The translations under genes were made by a program, and so were the position numbers. 64,000 nt of DNA from contig CAKUOS010000005.1 in NCBI GenBank assembly GCA_934670025.1, positions 6,793-70,792 of the forward strand, written 5' to 3'. Below, one piece after another: positions 15,829-23,836 of this stretch. The stretch is from an uncultured Oscillospiraceae bacterium (lineage in GTDB: Bacteria > Bacillota > Clostridia > Oscillospirales > Oscillospiraceae). The notes below the pieces were generated by a model. It had not been told where the DNA came from, made no database searches, and worked only from the letters and a program-made list of their open reading frames with translations. Position 1 is the stretch's first letter; the number at the start of each line of letters is the position of its first letter.

Positions 15829-18054
15829 TTACAAATGCAGCACGCGGTCGCGGATCTCCTGCGTCCGGCCCTGATTCCAGTACTGCGTGCCGATGTAGCC
15901 GCACGTGCGCCGCGCGACGTTCATCTTCGACTGGTCGGTGTTGCCGCACTGCGGGCAGACCCAGATGAGCTTGCCGTCCTTGTCCTCCTTGATCTCGATC
16001 TCGCCGTCAAACCCGCAGATCTGGCAGTAATCGGACTTGGTGTTCAGCTCGGCGTACATGATGTGGTCGTAGATGAATTTCATGACCTCCAGCACGGCGT
16101 CGAGATTCTGCTGCATATTCGGCACCTCGACGTAGCTGATCGCGCCGCCGGGAGAGAGCGCCTGGAACTGCGACTCGAAGGCCAGCTTATCAAAGGCGTT
16201 GATATGTTCGGTCACGTGGATGTGATAGGAATTCGTGATGTAATTTTTGTCCGTGATGCCCGGGACGATGCCGAAGCGCTTTTGCAGGCACTTGGCGAAT
16301 TTGTACGTCGTGGACTCCAGCGGCGTGCCGTAGAGCGAGAAATCGATGTCCGTCTCGGCCTTCCACTTGGCGCAGGCGTCGTTGAGATGGTGCATGACGT
16401 CGAGTGCGAAGGGCGTCGCGGCCGGGTCGGTGTGGGACTTGCCGGTCATGAACTTCACGCACTCGTAAAGGCCCGCGTAGCCGAGCGAGATCGTCGAATA
16501 GCCGCCGTAGAGCAGCTTGTCGATCGGCTCGCCCTTTTTCAGGCGCGCCAGCGCGCCGTACTGCCAGAGGATGGGCGCGGCGTCGGACAGCGTACCCTTG
16601 AGCCGCTCGTGGCGGCACATGAGCGCGCGGTAGCACAGGTCGAGACGCTCGTCGAAGATCTTCCAGAACTTATCGAGCGCGCCGCCCGACGACAGCGCGA
16701 CGTCGACGAGGTTGATGGTCACGACGCCCTGGTTGAACCGGCCGTAATATTTCGGCTTGCCCGGCTCGTAATTACCGGCGTTGGCCACGTTGTTCCAGCC
16801 GTTTCCGGAGCGGTCGGGCGTGAGGAAGCTGCGGCAGCCCATGCAGGTATACACGTCGCCGTGGCCCGGCGTTTCGCCCTTGGAGAGCTTCAGCTCGCGC
16901 ATCTTCTTTTCCGAAATGTAATCCGGGACCATGCGCTTGGCCGTGCAGCGCGCGGCGAGCTTCGTCAGCTCCCAATAGGGGCTGTCTTCCGTGATGTTAT
17001 CCTCTTCGAGGACGTAGATGAGCTTCGGGAAGGCCGGGGTGATCCAGACGCCCTTTTCGTTTTTGACGCCCTCGATGCGCTGGCGCAGCGTCTCTTCGAT
17101 GATGATGGCAAGATCCTTGCGCTCCTGCTCATTCCGCGCCTCGCCGAGGTACATGAAGACGGTGATGAACGGCGCCTGCCCGTTGGTGGTCATGAGTGTG
17201 ACGACCTGATACTGGATGGTCTGGACGCCGCGGCGGATCTCGTCGCGCAGGCGCGTCTCGACGACGCGGGAGATCGTCTCTTCCGACGGCTGCACGCCGA
17301 AGGACTTGATCTCCTCCAGCACGGTTTTGCGGATCTTCTGCCGGGAAACATCGACAAACGGCGCCAGATGCGTCAGCGAGATGGACTGGCCGCCATACTG
17401 GTTGGAGGCGATCTGCGCGATGATCTGGGTGGCGATGTTGCAGGCCGTGGAGAAGCTGTGCGGCTTTTCAATGAGCGTACCGGAGATGACGGTACCGTTT
17501 TGCAGCATATCCTCGAGGTTCACAAGGTCGCAGTTGTGCATATGCTGGGCAAAATAATCCGCGTCGTGGAAGTGAATGATGCCCTCTTCGTGCGCCTCGA
17601 CGATATCCTGCGGCAGAAGCACGCGCGCAGTCAGATCCTTGGACACCTCGCCCGCCATATAGTCGCGCTGGACGGCGTTGACGGTGGGGTTTTTGTTGGA
17701 GTTTTCCTGCTTGACCTCTTCGTTGTTGGACTCGATGAGGGAGAGGATCTTTTCGTCGGTGGTATTGGAGCGGCGCACGAGCGTGCGGGTATAGCGGTAG
17801 GTGATGTAATTCTTGGCGACCTCATATGCGCCGTGCGCCATGATGCGGTTTTCGACGAGATCCTGGATCTCTTCGACGGACAGCGCGCGGTTCATGGACA
17901 GGCAGCTGTTTTCCACGCTCTCGGCGATGCGGCGGATCTGCATGGGGGTCAGCCGGTCGGCCTCGGCGACGACGTTGTTGGCCTTGGTCACGGCGGCGAT
18001 GATCTTCATGATATCAAACGTCGCCTCGGAGCCGTTGCGCTTGATGATCTTCAT
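15829..18054 (-). CDS. nrdD: Anaerobic (class III) ribonucleoside-triphosphate reductase
   Basis: The 741-residue protein starts with an ATP-cone allosteric domain (MKIIKRNGSEATFD, residues 1-90), followed by the NrdD catalytic barrel. Near the C-terminus are a four-cysteine zinc site (CQICGFDG ... CPQCGNTD) and the glycyl-radical motif RRTCGYIGTQYWNQGR. It makes deoxyribonucleotides without oxygen. Its radical-SAM activase nrdG is not adjacent on either side, so the activase must be encoded elsewhere. The promoter region contains NrdR-box-like sites. The start ATG at 18054 has an AGAGAGG site. Confidence 0.97.
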   Translation of the reverse strand: MKIIKRNGSEATFDIMKIIAAVTKANNVVAEADRLTPMQIRRIAESVENSCLSMNRALSVEEIQDLVENRIMAHGAYEVAKNYITYRYTRTLVRRSNTTDEKILSLIESNNEEVKQENSNKNPTVNAVQRDYMAGEVSKDLTARVLLPQDIVEAHEEGIIHFHDADYFAQHMHNCDLVNLEDMLQNGTVISGTLIEKPHSFSTACNIATQIIAQIASNQYGGQSISLTHLAPFVDVSRQKIRKTVLEEIKSFGVQPSEETISRVVETRLRDEIRRGVQTIQYQVVTLMTTNGQAPFITVFMYLGEARNEQERKDLAIIIEETLRQRIEGVKNEKGVWITPAFPKLIYVLEEDNITEDSPYWELTKLAARCTAKRMVPDYISEKKMRELKLSKGETPGHGDVYTCMGCRSFLTPDRSGNGWNNVANAGNYEPGKPKYYGRFNQGVVTINLVDVALSSGGALDKFWKIFDERLDLCYRALMCRHERLKGTLSDAAPILWQYGALARLKKGEPIDKLLYGGYSTISLGYAGLYECVKFMTGKSHTDPAATPFALDVMHHLNDACAKWKAETDIDFSLYGTPLESTTYKFAKCLQKRFGIVPGITDKNYITNSYHIHVTEHINAFDKLAFESQFQALSPGGAISYVEVPNMQQNLDAVLEVMKFIYDHIMYAELNTKSDYCQICGFDGEIEIKEDKDGKLIWVCPQCGNTDQSKMNVARRTCGYIGTQYWNQGRTQEIRDRVLHL

Positions 18055-18147
18055 GGTATAGCCTCTCTTTCTATCGTGGAGCGCGCCGCGGCCGGCGCGC
18101 GAAACGTGTGGGTTTCTCCGCGCGGGATTCCCGCGCGTGCGAGTAAT

Positions 18148-18176
18148 ACTATACCGGATATTGTGGTGTGTGTCAA
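18148..18176 (-). promoter_or_regulatory. nrdD promoter
   Basis: Read on the minus strand, a consensus TTGACA (18171-18176) and TATAGT (18148-18153) are separated by 17 bp. The mRNA would have a leader of about 85 nt containing GC-rich inverted repeats. Confidence 0.88.
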
Positions 18177-18242
18177 GCGTTTGAGCACTATATTTTGTGG
18201 TGCAAAAGTTACAAAAATCCCGTGAAACACAAGATATTGTGT
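18151..18242 (-). promoter_or_regulatory. NrdR-box-like sites upstream of nrdD
   Basis: Three 16-nt sites resemble the NrdR box acaCwAtATaTwGtgt: 18151-18166 in the -35/-10 spacer (11 of 16), 18185-18200 just upstream of the -35 (13 of 16) and 18227-18242 (15 of 16). The first two are 34 bp apart, a little more than the usual 31-32 bp. The third overlaps the terminator of the neighbouring transporter operon, so its match may be partly coincidental. Confidence 0.7.
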
Positions 18243-18250
18243 TTCACGGG
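18211..18250 (-). terminator. Terminator of the amino-acid ABC transporter operon
   Basis: CCCGTGAAACACAA and TTGTGTTTCACGGG form a perfect 14-bp stem with loop GATA. On the minus strand it is followed by ATTTTTG. Confidence 0.88.
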
Positions 18251-18288
18251 AGCCGGACATATGAAACGCCGCATACGGGCAGATCGGG

Positions 18289-19080
<792 letters not shown>

Positions 19081-19092
19081 ATCGTTCCCTCC

Positions 19093-19878
19093 TTACGCCT
19101 TGAAATAGTCGAGCTTCTTTTCGAGCTTGCCGAGCGCCAGCGTCAGAAGACCCGAGAAGAGCAGGAAATACACGCCCGTGAAGAACAGCGGCCAGATCTC
19201 GCCTGCGATGCCGCGCGTGCCCTTCATGAACGCCTGACCGGCCCAGATGACCTCCTGCAAGGCGATGATGCGCGAGAGGGAGGTATCTTTGACGAGCGTG
19301 ATGATCTCATTGGACATGGGCGGCACGATGCGCTTGACCATTTGCAGGAGCGTGACCTTGAAGAAGATCTGGGTGTTCGTCATGCCGAGCACCTGACCGG
19401 CCTCCTGCTGGCCCTTTGGCACGCCCTGGATGCCGCCGCGGTAAATTTCGGAGAAATAACAGGCGTAGTTGAAGATGAACGCCGCCGCGGAGGCGACGAA
19501 GCGGCCCGTCTCGCCCTGACCCCAGATGTTGTTGCCGAGGACGAGGCCGGGGAAGAAATAGATGACGAGCAGCTGGAGCATCAGCGGCGTGCCGCGCACG
19601 ACCCAGATGACAAAGCGCGTGAGGAGCCGAATGGGCTTGAAGTCGACGGCGAACCAGCGCTGCGTTTTCTGCCACCACGTGAGCTTGCCGTCTTTGGGAA
19701 GGCTTTTCAGATACGGGCGCAGAAAGCCCAGCGGCGCCCAATTGCTCATGGAGCCGAAGGAGATGATGAGGCCCAGCGGCAGCGCGCCGAGGAGCGTGAT
19801 GAAAAACAGCTTGAGCGTCTGGACAAAGCCCTCGTTCAGGGCCTGAAATACGATGGGGAACTGTTCGGAAAAGGTCAT
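19093..19878 (-). CDS. Polar amino-acid ABC transporter permease
   Basis: The 261-residue membrane protein of the HisMQ/GlnP type has about five hydrophobic segments and the permease-ATPase contact motif EIYRGGIQGVPKGQQEAGQVLGM (EAA loop, about residues 160-180). A charged loop of about 40 residues after the first membrane segment (YLKSLPKDGKLTWWQKT) makes it longer than GlnP. It follows the lipoprotein gene after 104 nt containing a strong hairpin, and precedes the ATPase gene. Confidence 0.92.
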   Translation of the reverse strand: MTFSEQFPIVFQALNEGFVQTLKLFFITLLGALPLGLIISFGSMSNWAPLGFLRPYLKSLPKDGKLTWWQKTQRWFAVDFKPIRLLTRFVIWVVRGTPLMLQLLVIYFFPGLVLGNNIWGQGETGRFVASAAAFIFNYACYFSEIYRGGIQGVPKGQQEAGQVLGMTNTQIFFKVTLLQMVKRIVPPMSNEIITLVKDTSLSRIIALQEVIWAGQAFMKGTRGIAGEIWPLFFTGVYFLLFSGLLTLALGKLEKKLDYFKA

Positions 19879-19915
19879 AGTATCCTACCGCCTGTCTTTA
19901 GTGTGGACACGGCGA

Positions 19916-19944
19916 TTTCCCCGGCGGCAGTTCCGCCGGGGAAA
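19916..19944 (-). terminator. Intra-operon hairpin (attenuator or mRNA stabiliser)
   Basis: TTTCCCCGGCGG and CCGCCGGGGAAA form a 12-bp stem with a 5-nt loop, between the binding-protein and permease genes. There is no U tract, so it more likely protects the 3' end of the binding-protein message or causes partial termination. Confidence 0.65.
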
Positions 19945-19982
19945 CCGTGGTCTATCTTATCGGAAAATGGGCGCTGTGTCAA

Positions 19983-20774
19983 TTACTTCTGCTCGATGAC
20001 GGCAGCCTGCACGCCGTAGGTCTCGGCCGTGGCCATCATGGAGCCGTCGGCGTAAGCGGACTTGAAGAAGTCGTTGAGCTTCTGGGCAAGATCAGAGCCC
20101 TTGCGGAAGCCGACGCCGTATTCCTCGGAGTTGAGGCCGCAGGTGTAGGTGAGGTTTGCGTAGCCGGTGCCCTCGCCGACCATGGCGGCGGCCATCAGGG
20201 AGTCGATGACGGCGGCGTCGGACGTGCCGGCGGCGACCTCCATCAGCGCGTCGGACTGGGCCTTGACGGGCGTGACGGTGTAGCCGAGGGCGGTGAGTTC
20301 AGCCTCGCCGGCGGAGCCGGCCTCGGCGGCGAAGGTCAGATCCTTGACGGATTCGACGGTCTGGTACTGATCGGCCTTGTCAGCCGGGACGATGACGACC
20401 TGCGCGTTGTTGCAGTAGGCGTTGGAGCAGGCCATGGCGCTCGTGACCTCGTCGGTGAGGGTCATGCCGTTCCAGACGCAGTCGATGGTCTTGCTGTCGA
20501 GCTCGAGGATCTTGTTGTCCCAGTCGATCTCGACGAATTCGGCCTCAACGCCGATCGAAGCGGCAAATGCCTTGGCCATGTCGGCGTCAAAGCCGATCCA
20601 TTCGCCGGACTCGTTCTTGTAATCCATCGGGGCGAAGTCGGTGATGCCGATGACGAGCTTGCCCTTGTCCTGGACATAGGCCAGATCGGAGTCGGACGCG
20701 GCGGTTTTGGATGCGCAGGCGGCCATGGACAGGACCATGAGAGCGGCCAGCAGAAGAGCGATCATCTTTTTCAT
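19983..20774 (-). CDS. Amino-acid ABC transporter substrate-binding lipoprotein
   Basis: A signal peptide with lipobox LSMAAC anchors this 263-residue family-3 binding protein (SBP_bac_3). Characteristic segments are KLVIGITDFAPMDYKNESG, IGFDADMAKAFAASIG, KTIDCVWNGMTLTDE and FAAEAGSAGEAE. It captures a polar or small amino acid outside the cell for the permease and ATPase encoded downstream. Specificity cannot be read with confidence. As first gene of the operon it would be made in excess, helped by the hairpin that follows. A GGAGGAAC site precedes the ATG. Confidence 0.93.
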   Translation of the reverse strand: MKKMIALLLAALMVLSMAACASKTAASDSDLAYVQDKGKLVIGITDFAPMDYKNESGEWIGFDADMAKAFAASIGVEAEFVEIDWDNKILELDSKTIDCVWNGMTLTDEVTSAMACSNAYCNNAQVVIVPADKADQYQTVESVKDLTFAAEAGSAGEAELTALGYTVTPVKAQSDALMEVAAGTSDAAVIDSLMAAAMVGEGTGYANLTYTCGLNSEEYGVGFRKGSDLAQKLNDFFKSAYADGSMMATAETYGVQAAVIEQK

Positions 20775-20946
20775 TTTCTGTTCCTCCTGAAATCGTTCGG
20801 TGGGGTGTTTGTTTATCGTGCTAATAATTTACCATACTGATGTGCTAATGTAAAGAAGTAATAATAGCAAAAAGAAATGCGCCCGGACGGCGGGCGGATT
20901 GGTGAAACTTCACAAAACGACAGGAAAGCCGCGGCGGAGGCGACGC

Positions 20947-20977
20947 AAAAAGCCGCCCCGGCGGCTGCCGGGGCGGC
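20947..20977 (-). terminator. Terminator of the yab cluster
   Basis: GCCGCCCCGGC and GCCGGGGCGGC form an 11-bp stem. On the minus strand it is followed by CTTTTT. Confidence 0.9.
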
Positions 20978-20983
20978 GATGGG

Positions 20984-21433
20984 TCATCTTCTTCTGGTTT
21001 TCGTTTTATGGTCGGAGTAGGCGCGGATGGAGGACATTTTACTGTCGGATTCGGACATGAACTGCTTGAGCATATCGTCGAACGACTTCTGCTGCGGCGG
21101 CTGCGGCGCGGACGGCTGCGGCCGGGCGGACTGTGCCGGGCGCGCGGACTGGAAGCCGCCGCGCGGACGCGGCTGTTCACGCGCGGGCGCGGGCTGGGTG
21201 CGCTTGATGGAAAGATTGATCTTCCCGTTGTCCGTGCCGATGACGAGTACCTTGACGCTCTGCCCCTCGGTCAGATAGTCGCGGATGTCGCTGACGTAAG
21301 CGTGCGCGATCTCCGAGATGTGCACGAGGCCCGTGGTGCTTGCGTCGAGCGAGACGAACGCGCCGAATTTTGTGAGACTTTTGACGGTCCCTTCCAACAG
21401 ATCTCCAACCTTTACCTGCATCTTTCTATCCAA
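20984..21433 (-). CDS. yabR: S1-domain RNA-binding protein (YabR-like)
   Basis: Residues 5-75 form a single S1 RNA-binding domain (VGDLLEGTVKSLTKFGAFVS, GLVHISEIAHAYV, KINLSIKR). The rest is a disordered Pro/Arg/Gln-rich linker (about residues 78-115) and a short charged C-terminal part. Length is 149 residues. Gene order (yabO-yabP-yabQ-divIC-yabR) matches the B. subtilis cluster, which supports the name. The protein should bind RNA or ribosomes; its role is poorly known even in B. subtilis. It starts 14 nt after divIC and is followed by a terminator. Confidence 0.85.
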   Translation of the reverse strand: MDRKMQVKVGDLLEGTVKSLTKFGAFVSLDASTTGLVHISEIAHAYVSDIRDYLTEGQSVKVLVIGTDNGKINLSIKRTQPAPAREQPRPRGGFQSARPAQSARPQPSAPQPPQQKSFDDMLKQFMSESDSKMSSIRAYSDHKTKTRRR

Positions 21434-21447
21434 TCCCCCATGAAGTT

Positions 21448-21726
21448 TCAGTTTCCGACATCCTCGAAGACGATCTCGCCCTCGGAGACCATGCCGAGCT
21501 GGTCGCGCGCGACCTGCTCAAGCCCCTCGGGCGTGTCGAGCGCGTCGATGGCGCTTTGCAGCCGGTCATTTTCCTGCTGCGTGCCGGCGATGGCGCTGGT
21601 GAGTCCCTCGGCCTCGGCGTTCTTGTCGTTGATCTGAGAACGCAGGCGCACCAGGGTAACGGTCGCGTACACAACGAGGATCAGGATCACCAGCTTGACG
21701 ATGAGAGACGACTTGACAAATTTCAT
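21448..21726 (-). CDS. divIC: Septum formation initiator DivIC/FtsB-like
   Basis: The 92-residue protein has a short cytoplasmic N-terminus, one membrane segment (LIVKLVILILVVYATVTLV) and an extracytoplasmic coiled coil (about residues 30-65), followed by GLEQVARDQLGMVSEGEIVF, the usual FtsB/DivIC end. It should join FtsL and DivIB/FtsQ in the division complex. The ATG at 21726 is chosen because AAAGGAGC precedes it; a longer in-frame start has none. Its 5' part is overlapped by the open end of yabQ. Confidence 0.88.
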   Translation of the reverse strand: MKFVKSSLIVKLVILILVVYATVTLVRLRSQINDKNAEAEGLTSAIAGTQQENDRLQSAIDALDTPEGLEQVARDQLGMVSEGEIVFEDVGN

Positions 21727-22192
21727 TGCGGCGTCCGCTCCTTTCCTGCCGTGCGTGCTTCCGATCGAGAAATACCTTACTGGACATTGTAACCCATTTT
21801 CTACAACTTGCAAAGAGGGTTTCCAAAAAAATTTTGAGTTTTTTCAGCAGAATCTGCCCCGGTGCGAGCAAAAGACGGAAGATCCTGCCAAGCACTGACA
21901 AAATCGCCTGAAATCCCCGCAGGAAAAACGGGCTGAGCGTGAGAAAATAGAGGATTGCCGTCAATCCCAGCGCGGCGAAGACATAGAGCCGAAACTGGCC
22001 GCCGCCGGCCGTCAGCGCGAACAGCAGCAGCGAGACGGCAAACGTCAGGCCGAAGAGCAGATCGAAGACCACGGCCGTTTTCGGCCGCAGGCGGCGCGCG
22101 GCGCGCAGCAGATCATAGAACGCGCAGAGCGCCAGTGCGAGCGCGCAGGCGCGGGCAAACTGGACGGCCTGCGCGGAAACGGGCAGCTCCAT
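21566..22192 (-). CDS. yabQ: Spore cortex biosynthesis protein YabQ (3' end runs into divIC)
   Basis: The first 150 residues fit YabQ: a hydrophobic protein with about four membrane segments (ARACALALALCAFYDLLRAA, FDLLFGLTFAVSLLLFAL, LYVFAALGLTAILYFLTL) then a basic region. YabQ sits in the forespore outer membrane and is needed for cortex formation. The frame has no stop at the expected place and continues about 160 nt into divIC in a different frame, giving an Arg-rich tail unlike the family. The true product may be about 150 residues with a frameshift, or the overlap may be real. The start overlaps the yabP stop by 1 nt. Confidence 0.75.
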   Translation of the reverse strand: MELPVSAQAVQFARACALALALCAFYDLLRAARRLRPKTAVVFDLLFGLTFAVSLLLFALTAGGGQFRLYVFAALGLTAILYFLTLSPFFLRGFQAILSVLGRIFRLLLAPGQILLKKLKIFLETLFASCRKWVTMSSKVFLDRKHARQERSGRRNEICQVVSHRQAGDPDPRCVRDRYPGAPAFSDQRQERRGRGTHQRHRRHAAGK

Positions 22193-22479
22193 CAGCCGAA
22201 CAGCCGCGCGAAAAAGCCGCCGCCGGTGCGGATGTCATCCTCGTAGGAGATGGCGTCGACGCTGCCGTCGATGAGCACCTGGCCGCCGTCGATGGACAGC
22301 TGCTGCAAATGCAGGCCCTTGCCCCGGATGGACATCGGCCCGCGCGTGGAGGTGAGGAGGATCTCCGACTCGTCGAAGCTCTCGACCTCCAGAACGCCGG
22401 TGATCGACAGGCGGCTGCGCGCGTCGAGCGTCAGCCGGTGCGGCTGCTCGTGCGCGGTCTGCGGAGTTAACTGCTGCAT
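22192..22479 (-). CDS. yabP: Sporulation protein YabP
   Basis: The 95-residue protein fits YabP: HRLTLDARSRLSITGVLEVESFDE, then beta-strand repeats and LSIDGGQVLIDGSVDAISYED. YabP and YabQ are made in the mother cell and are involved in cortex/coat morphogenesis of spores. The presence of both genes is good evidence that the organism, or its recent ancestor, forms spores. It lies between yabO and yabQ, with a 1-nt overlap with yabQ. Confidence 0.9.
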   Translation of the reverse strand: MQQLTPQTAHEQPHRLTLDARSRLSITGVLEVESFDESEILLTSTRGPMSIRGKGLHLQQLSIDGGQVLIDGSVDAISYEDDIRTGGGFFARLFG

Positions 22480-22566
22480 ATGTGCGCCCCTTTCCGTGCG
22501 CCGGTCTGCGGACCGGCCTCCCTAATATATACGCGGAAAGCGGACGGCTATGCGGACGAATTTGTT

Positions 22567-22806
22567 TTAAATTTCGCGGTACATGGCCGCCGCGTCGTCC
22601 TTGCGCACGGCTTCGGCCACGGCGAGCACCTCGACCGTGACGGTGCGCGCGCCGAAGGCGATGGCGATGCGGTCGCCGACCTTGACGTCGTAGCTGGCCT
22701 TGGCGGGCTTGCCGTTGACGGTGACGCGCGTATTGTCGCACGCCTCGTTGGCGACGGTGCGGCGCTTGATGAGACGGGAAACCTTGAGATATTTATCGAG
22801 TCGCAT
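22567..22806 (-). CDS. rqcP: S4-domain RNA-binding protein RqcP (YabO)
   Basis: This 79-residue protein is a single S4 domain: [19 protein letters not shown], then [20 protein letters not shown] and [12 protein letters not shown]. It is the YabO/RqcP/Hsp15-like type. In B. subtilis RqcP binds stalled 50S subunits and works with RqcH in adding alanine tails. An rqcH gene lies at 44.3-46.1 kb, so both partners are present. It heads the yab cluster, 87 nt before yabP, and is read away from the divergent yuiD-like gene. Confidence 0.9.
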   Translation of the reverse strand: MRLDKYLKVSRLIKRRTVANEACDNTRVTVNGKPAKASYDVKVGDRIAIAFGARTVTVEVLAVAEAVRKDDAAAMYREI

Positions 22807-22975
22807 AAAAACAGACCTTTCTGCCGGGAAGCGGCGCTCTTATCATACCGCATGGACGGGCGGCGTGTCAATGATGCGAAAAAACGGTTCCCTTTTCGGC
22901 ACTTTTATGATATAATATAATAAAGAAATTGTTAAGACCGGCGCGCTGCGCGCGGCGGGTAAGGAGAGAAGCGAA

Positions 22976-23434
22976 ATGCAGGCATTACAGGAATTGCTGT
23001 CGAACCGGGTGCTGCTCGGCGGACTTGGCGAATGGGCCGCGGCGCAGGTGCTCAAGACGATCATCTACGCGCTGATGCACGGAAGGATCGACTGGTCGCG
23101 CATCTTCGGCGACGGCGGAATGCCGAGCGGACACTCGGCCACGGTGTGCGCCGTGGCGACGTCGGCGGGGATCGAGTACGGGCTGGGGTCGTTTCCGTTT
23201 GCCATCAGCGTGATCGTGGCGATCATCGTGATGCACGACGCGATGGGCGTTCGGCTGGAGACGGGAAAGCAGGCGAAGATCCTCAACGAATTCATGGATC
23301 TGTTTGAAAAGCTCGAACAGCCGCTGAGCGATCAGGAGAAGCTCAAGGAGCTCGTCGGCCACACGCCGTTACAGGTGTGCATGGGCGGCCTTTTGGGGAT
23401 CGGCATCGGCATTTTGTGCAATCTCGGCGTGTGA
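22976..23434 (+). CDS. Divergent PAP2-family membrane protein (DUF212, YuiD-like)
   Basis: The 152-residue protein has the DUF212 signatures GDGGMPSGHSATVCAVATS and VIVMHDAMGVRLETGKQA, and about four hydrophobic segments. This is a divergent branch of the PAP2/haloperoxidase phosphatase fold found in many Gram-positives (B. subtilis YuiD). A phosphatase activity on lipid or polyprenyl phosphates is possible but unproven. A TATAAT at 22911-22916 provides a likely -10. AAGGAGAG precedes the ATG. Confidence 0.88.
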   Translation: MQALQELLSNRVLLGGLGEWAAAQVLKTIIYALMHGRIDWSRIFGDGGMPSGHSATVCAVATSAGIEYGLGSFPFAISVIVAIIVMHDAMGVRLETGKQAKILNEFMDLFEKLEQPLSDQEKLKELVGHTPLQVCMGGLLGIGIGILCNLGV

Positions 23435-23490
23435 GGAACGTAAAATTTTGCGCGCTTGTGAGAAATTCGCGCCCGGCGCGCAGCTTGGAC

Positions 23491-23520
23491 TTGACGGCGG
23501 CGCGGAAGTGCGTCTATAAT
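23491..23520 (+). promoter_or_regulatory. Promoter of T-box unit 1
   Basis: TTGACG (23491-23496) and TATAAT (23515-23520) are separated by 18 bp. The spacer begins within GACGGCGGCG, a 10-mer also found in the spacer of the second T-box promoter. Confidence 0.8.
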
Positions 23521-23526
23521 GGCGAC

Positions 23527-23808
23527 AATCAAAAACCACAGAAAATGCGATGACGGAATTATGTTCCTGCGGGCGCGTGTCAGAGAGCCGGCGGCTGGTG
23601 TGAGCCGGTACCAAGCGCAGGATACAGTCTGCTTCCCGAGCAGCCGGTGCGAACGCGCAAGCCAGTAGCGTCGGACGGACGGCCGCGTTAGAGGCTATGG
23701 GCTTATTGGAGCCCGAGAGTGATCCTCCGCCGCGAGACGGAAGATAAGCAGGGTGGTACCGCGAAAGAAGTTTCGTCCCTGAAGCCAACATGGCTTCAGG
23801 GATTTTTT
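23527..23808 (+). ncRNA. T-box leader 1 (tRNA-sensing riboswitch)
   Basis: All T-box landmarks are present: AGAGAG with the distal-loop GGCTGGTG segment (23582-23600), the antiterminator T-box GGGTGGTACCGCG around 23751-23763, and an intrinsic terminator with a 12-bp stem (TCCCTGAAGCCA / TGGCTTCAGGGA, 23776-23802) and TTTTTT. TGGT in the T-box pairs with a tRNA ending ACCA, so the discriminator base is A, as in Leu, Ile and Val tRNAs. The specifier codon is not settled; GTC (23627-23629) and CTG (23629-23631) lie in the expected loop. It fills the 400-nt gap before the next gene. Confidence 0.93.
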
Positions 23809-23836
23809 GTTTTTCAGCACAGGTAAGGAGGACATC

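Noticed and set aside
15718..18225. 835-codon open frame on the plus strand opposite nrdD
   Set aside because: It is a GC-driven shadow of a certain gene on the other strand; its product is low-complexity and matches no family.
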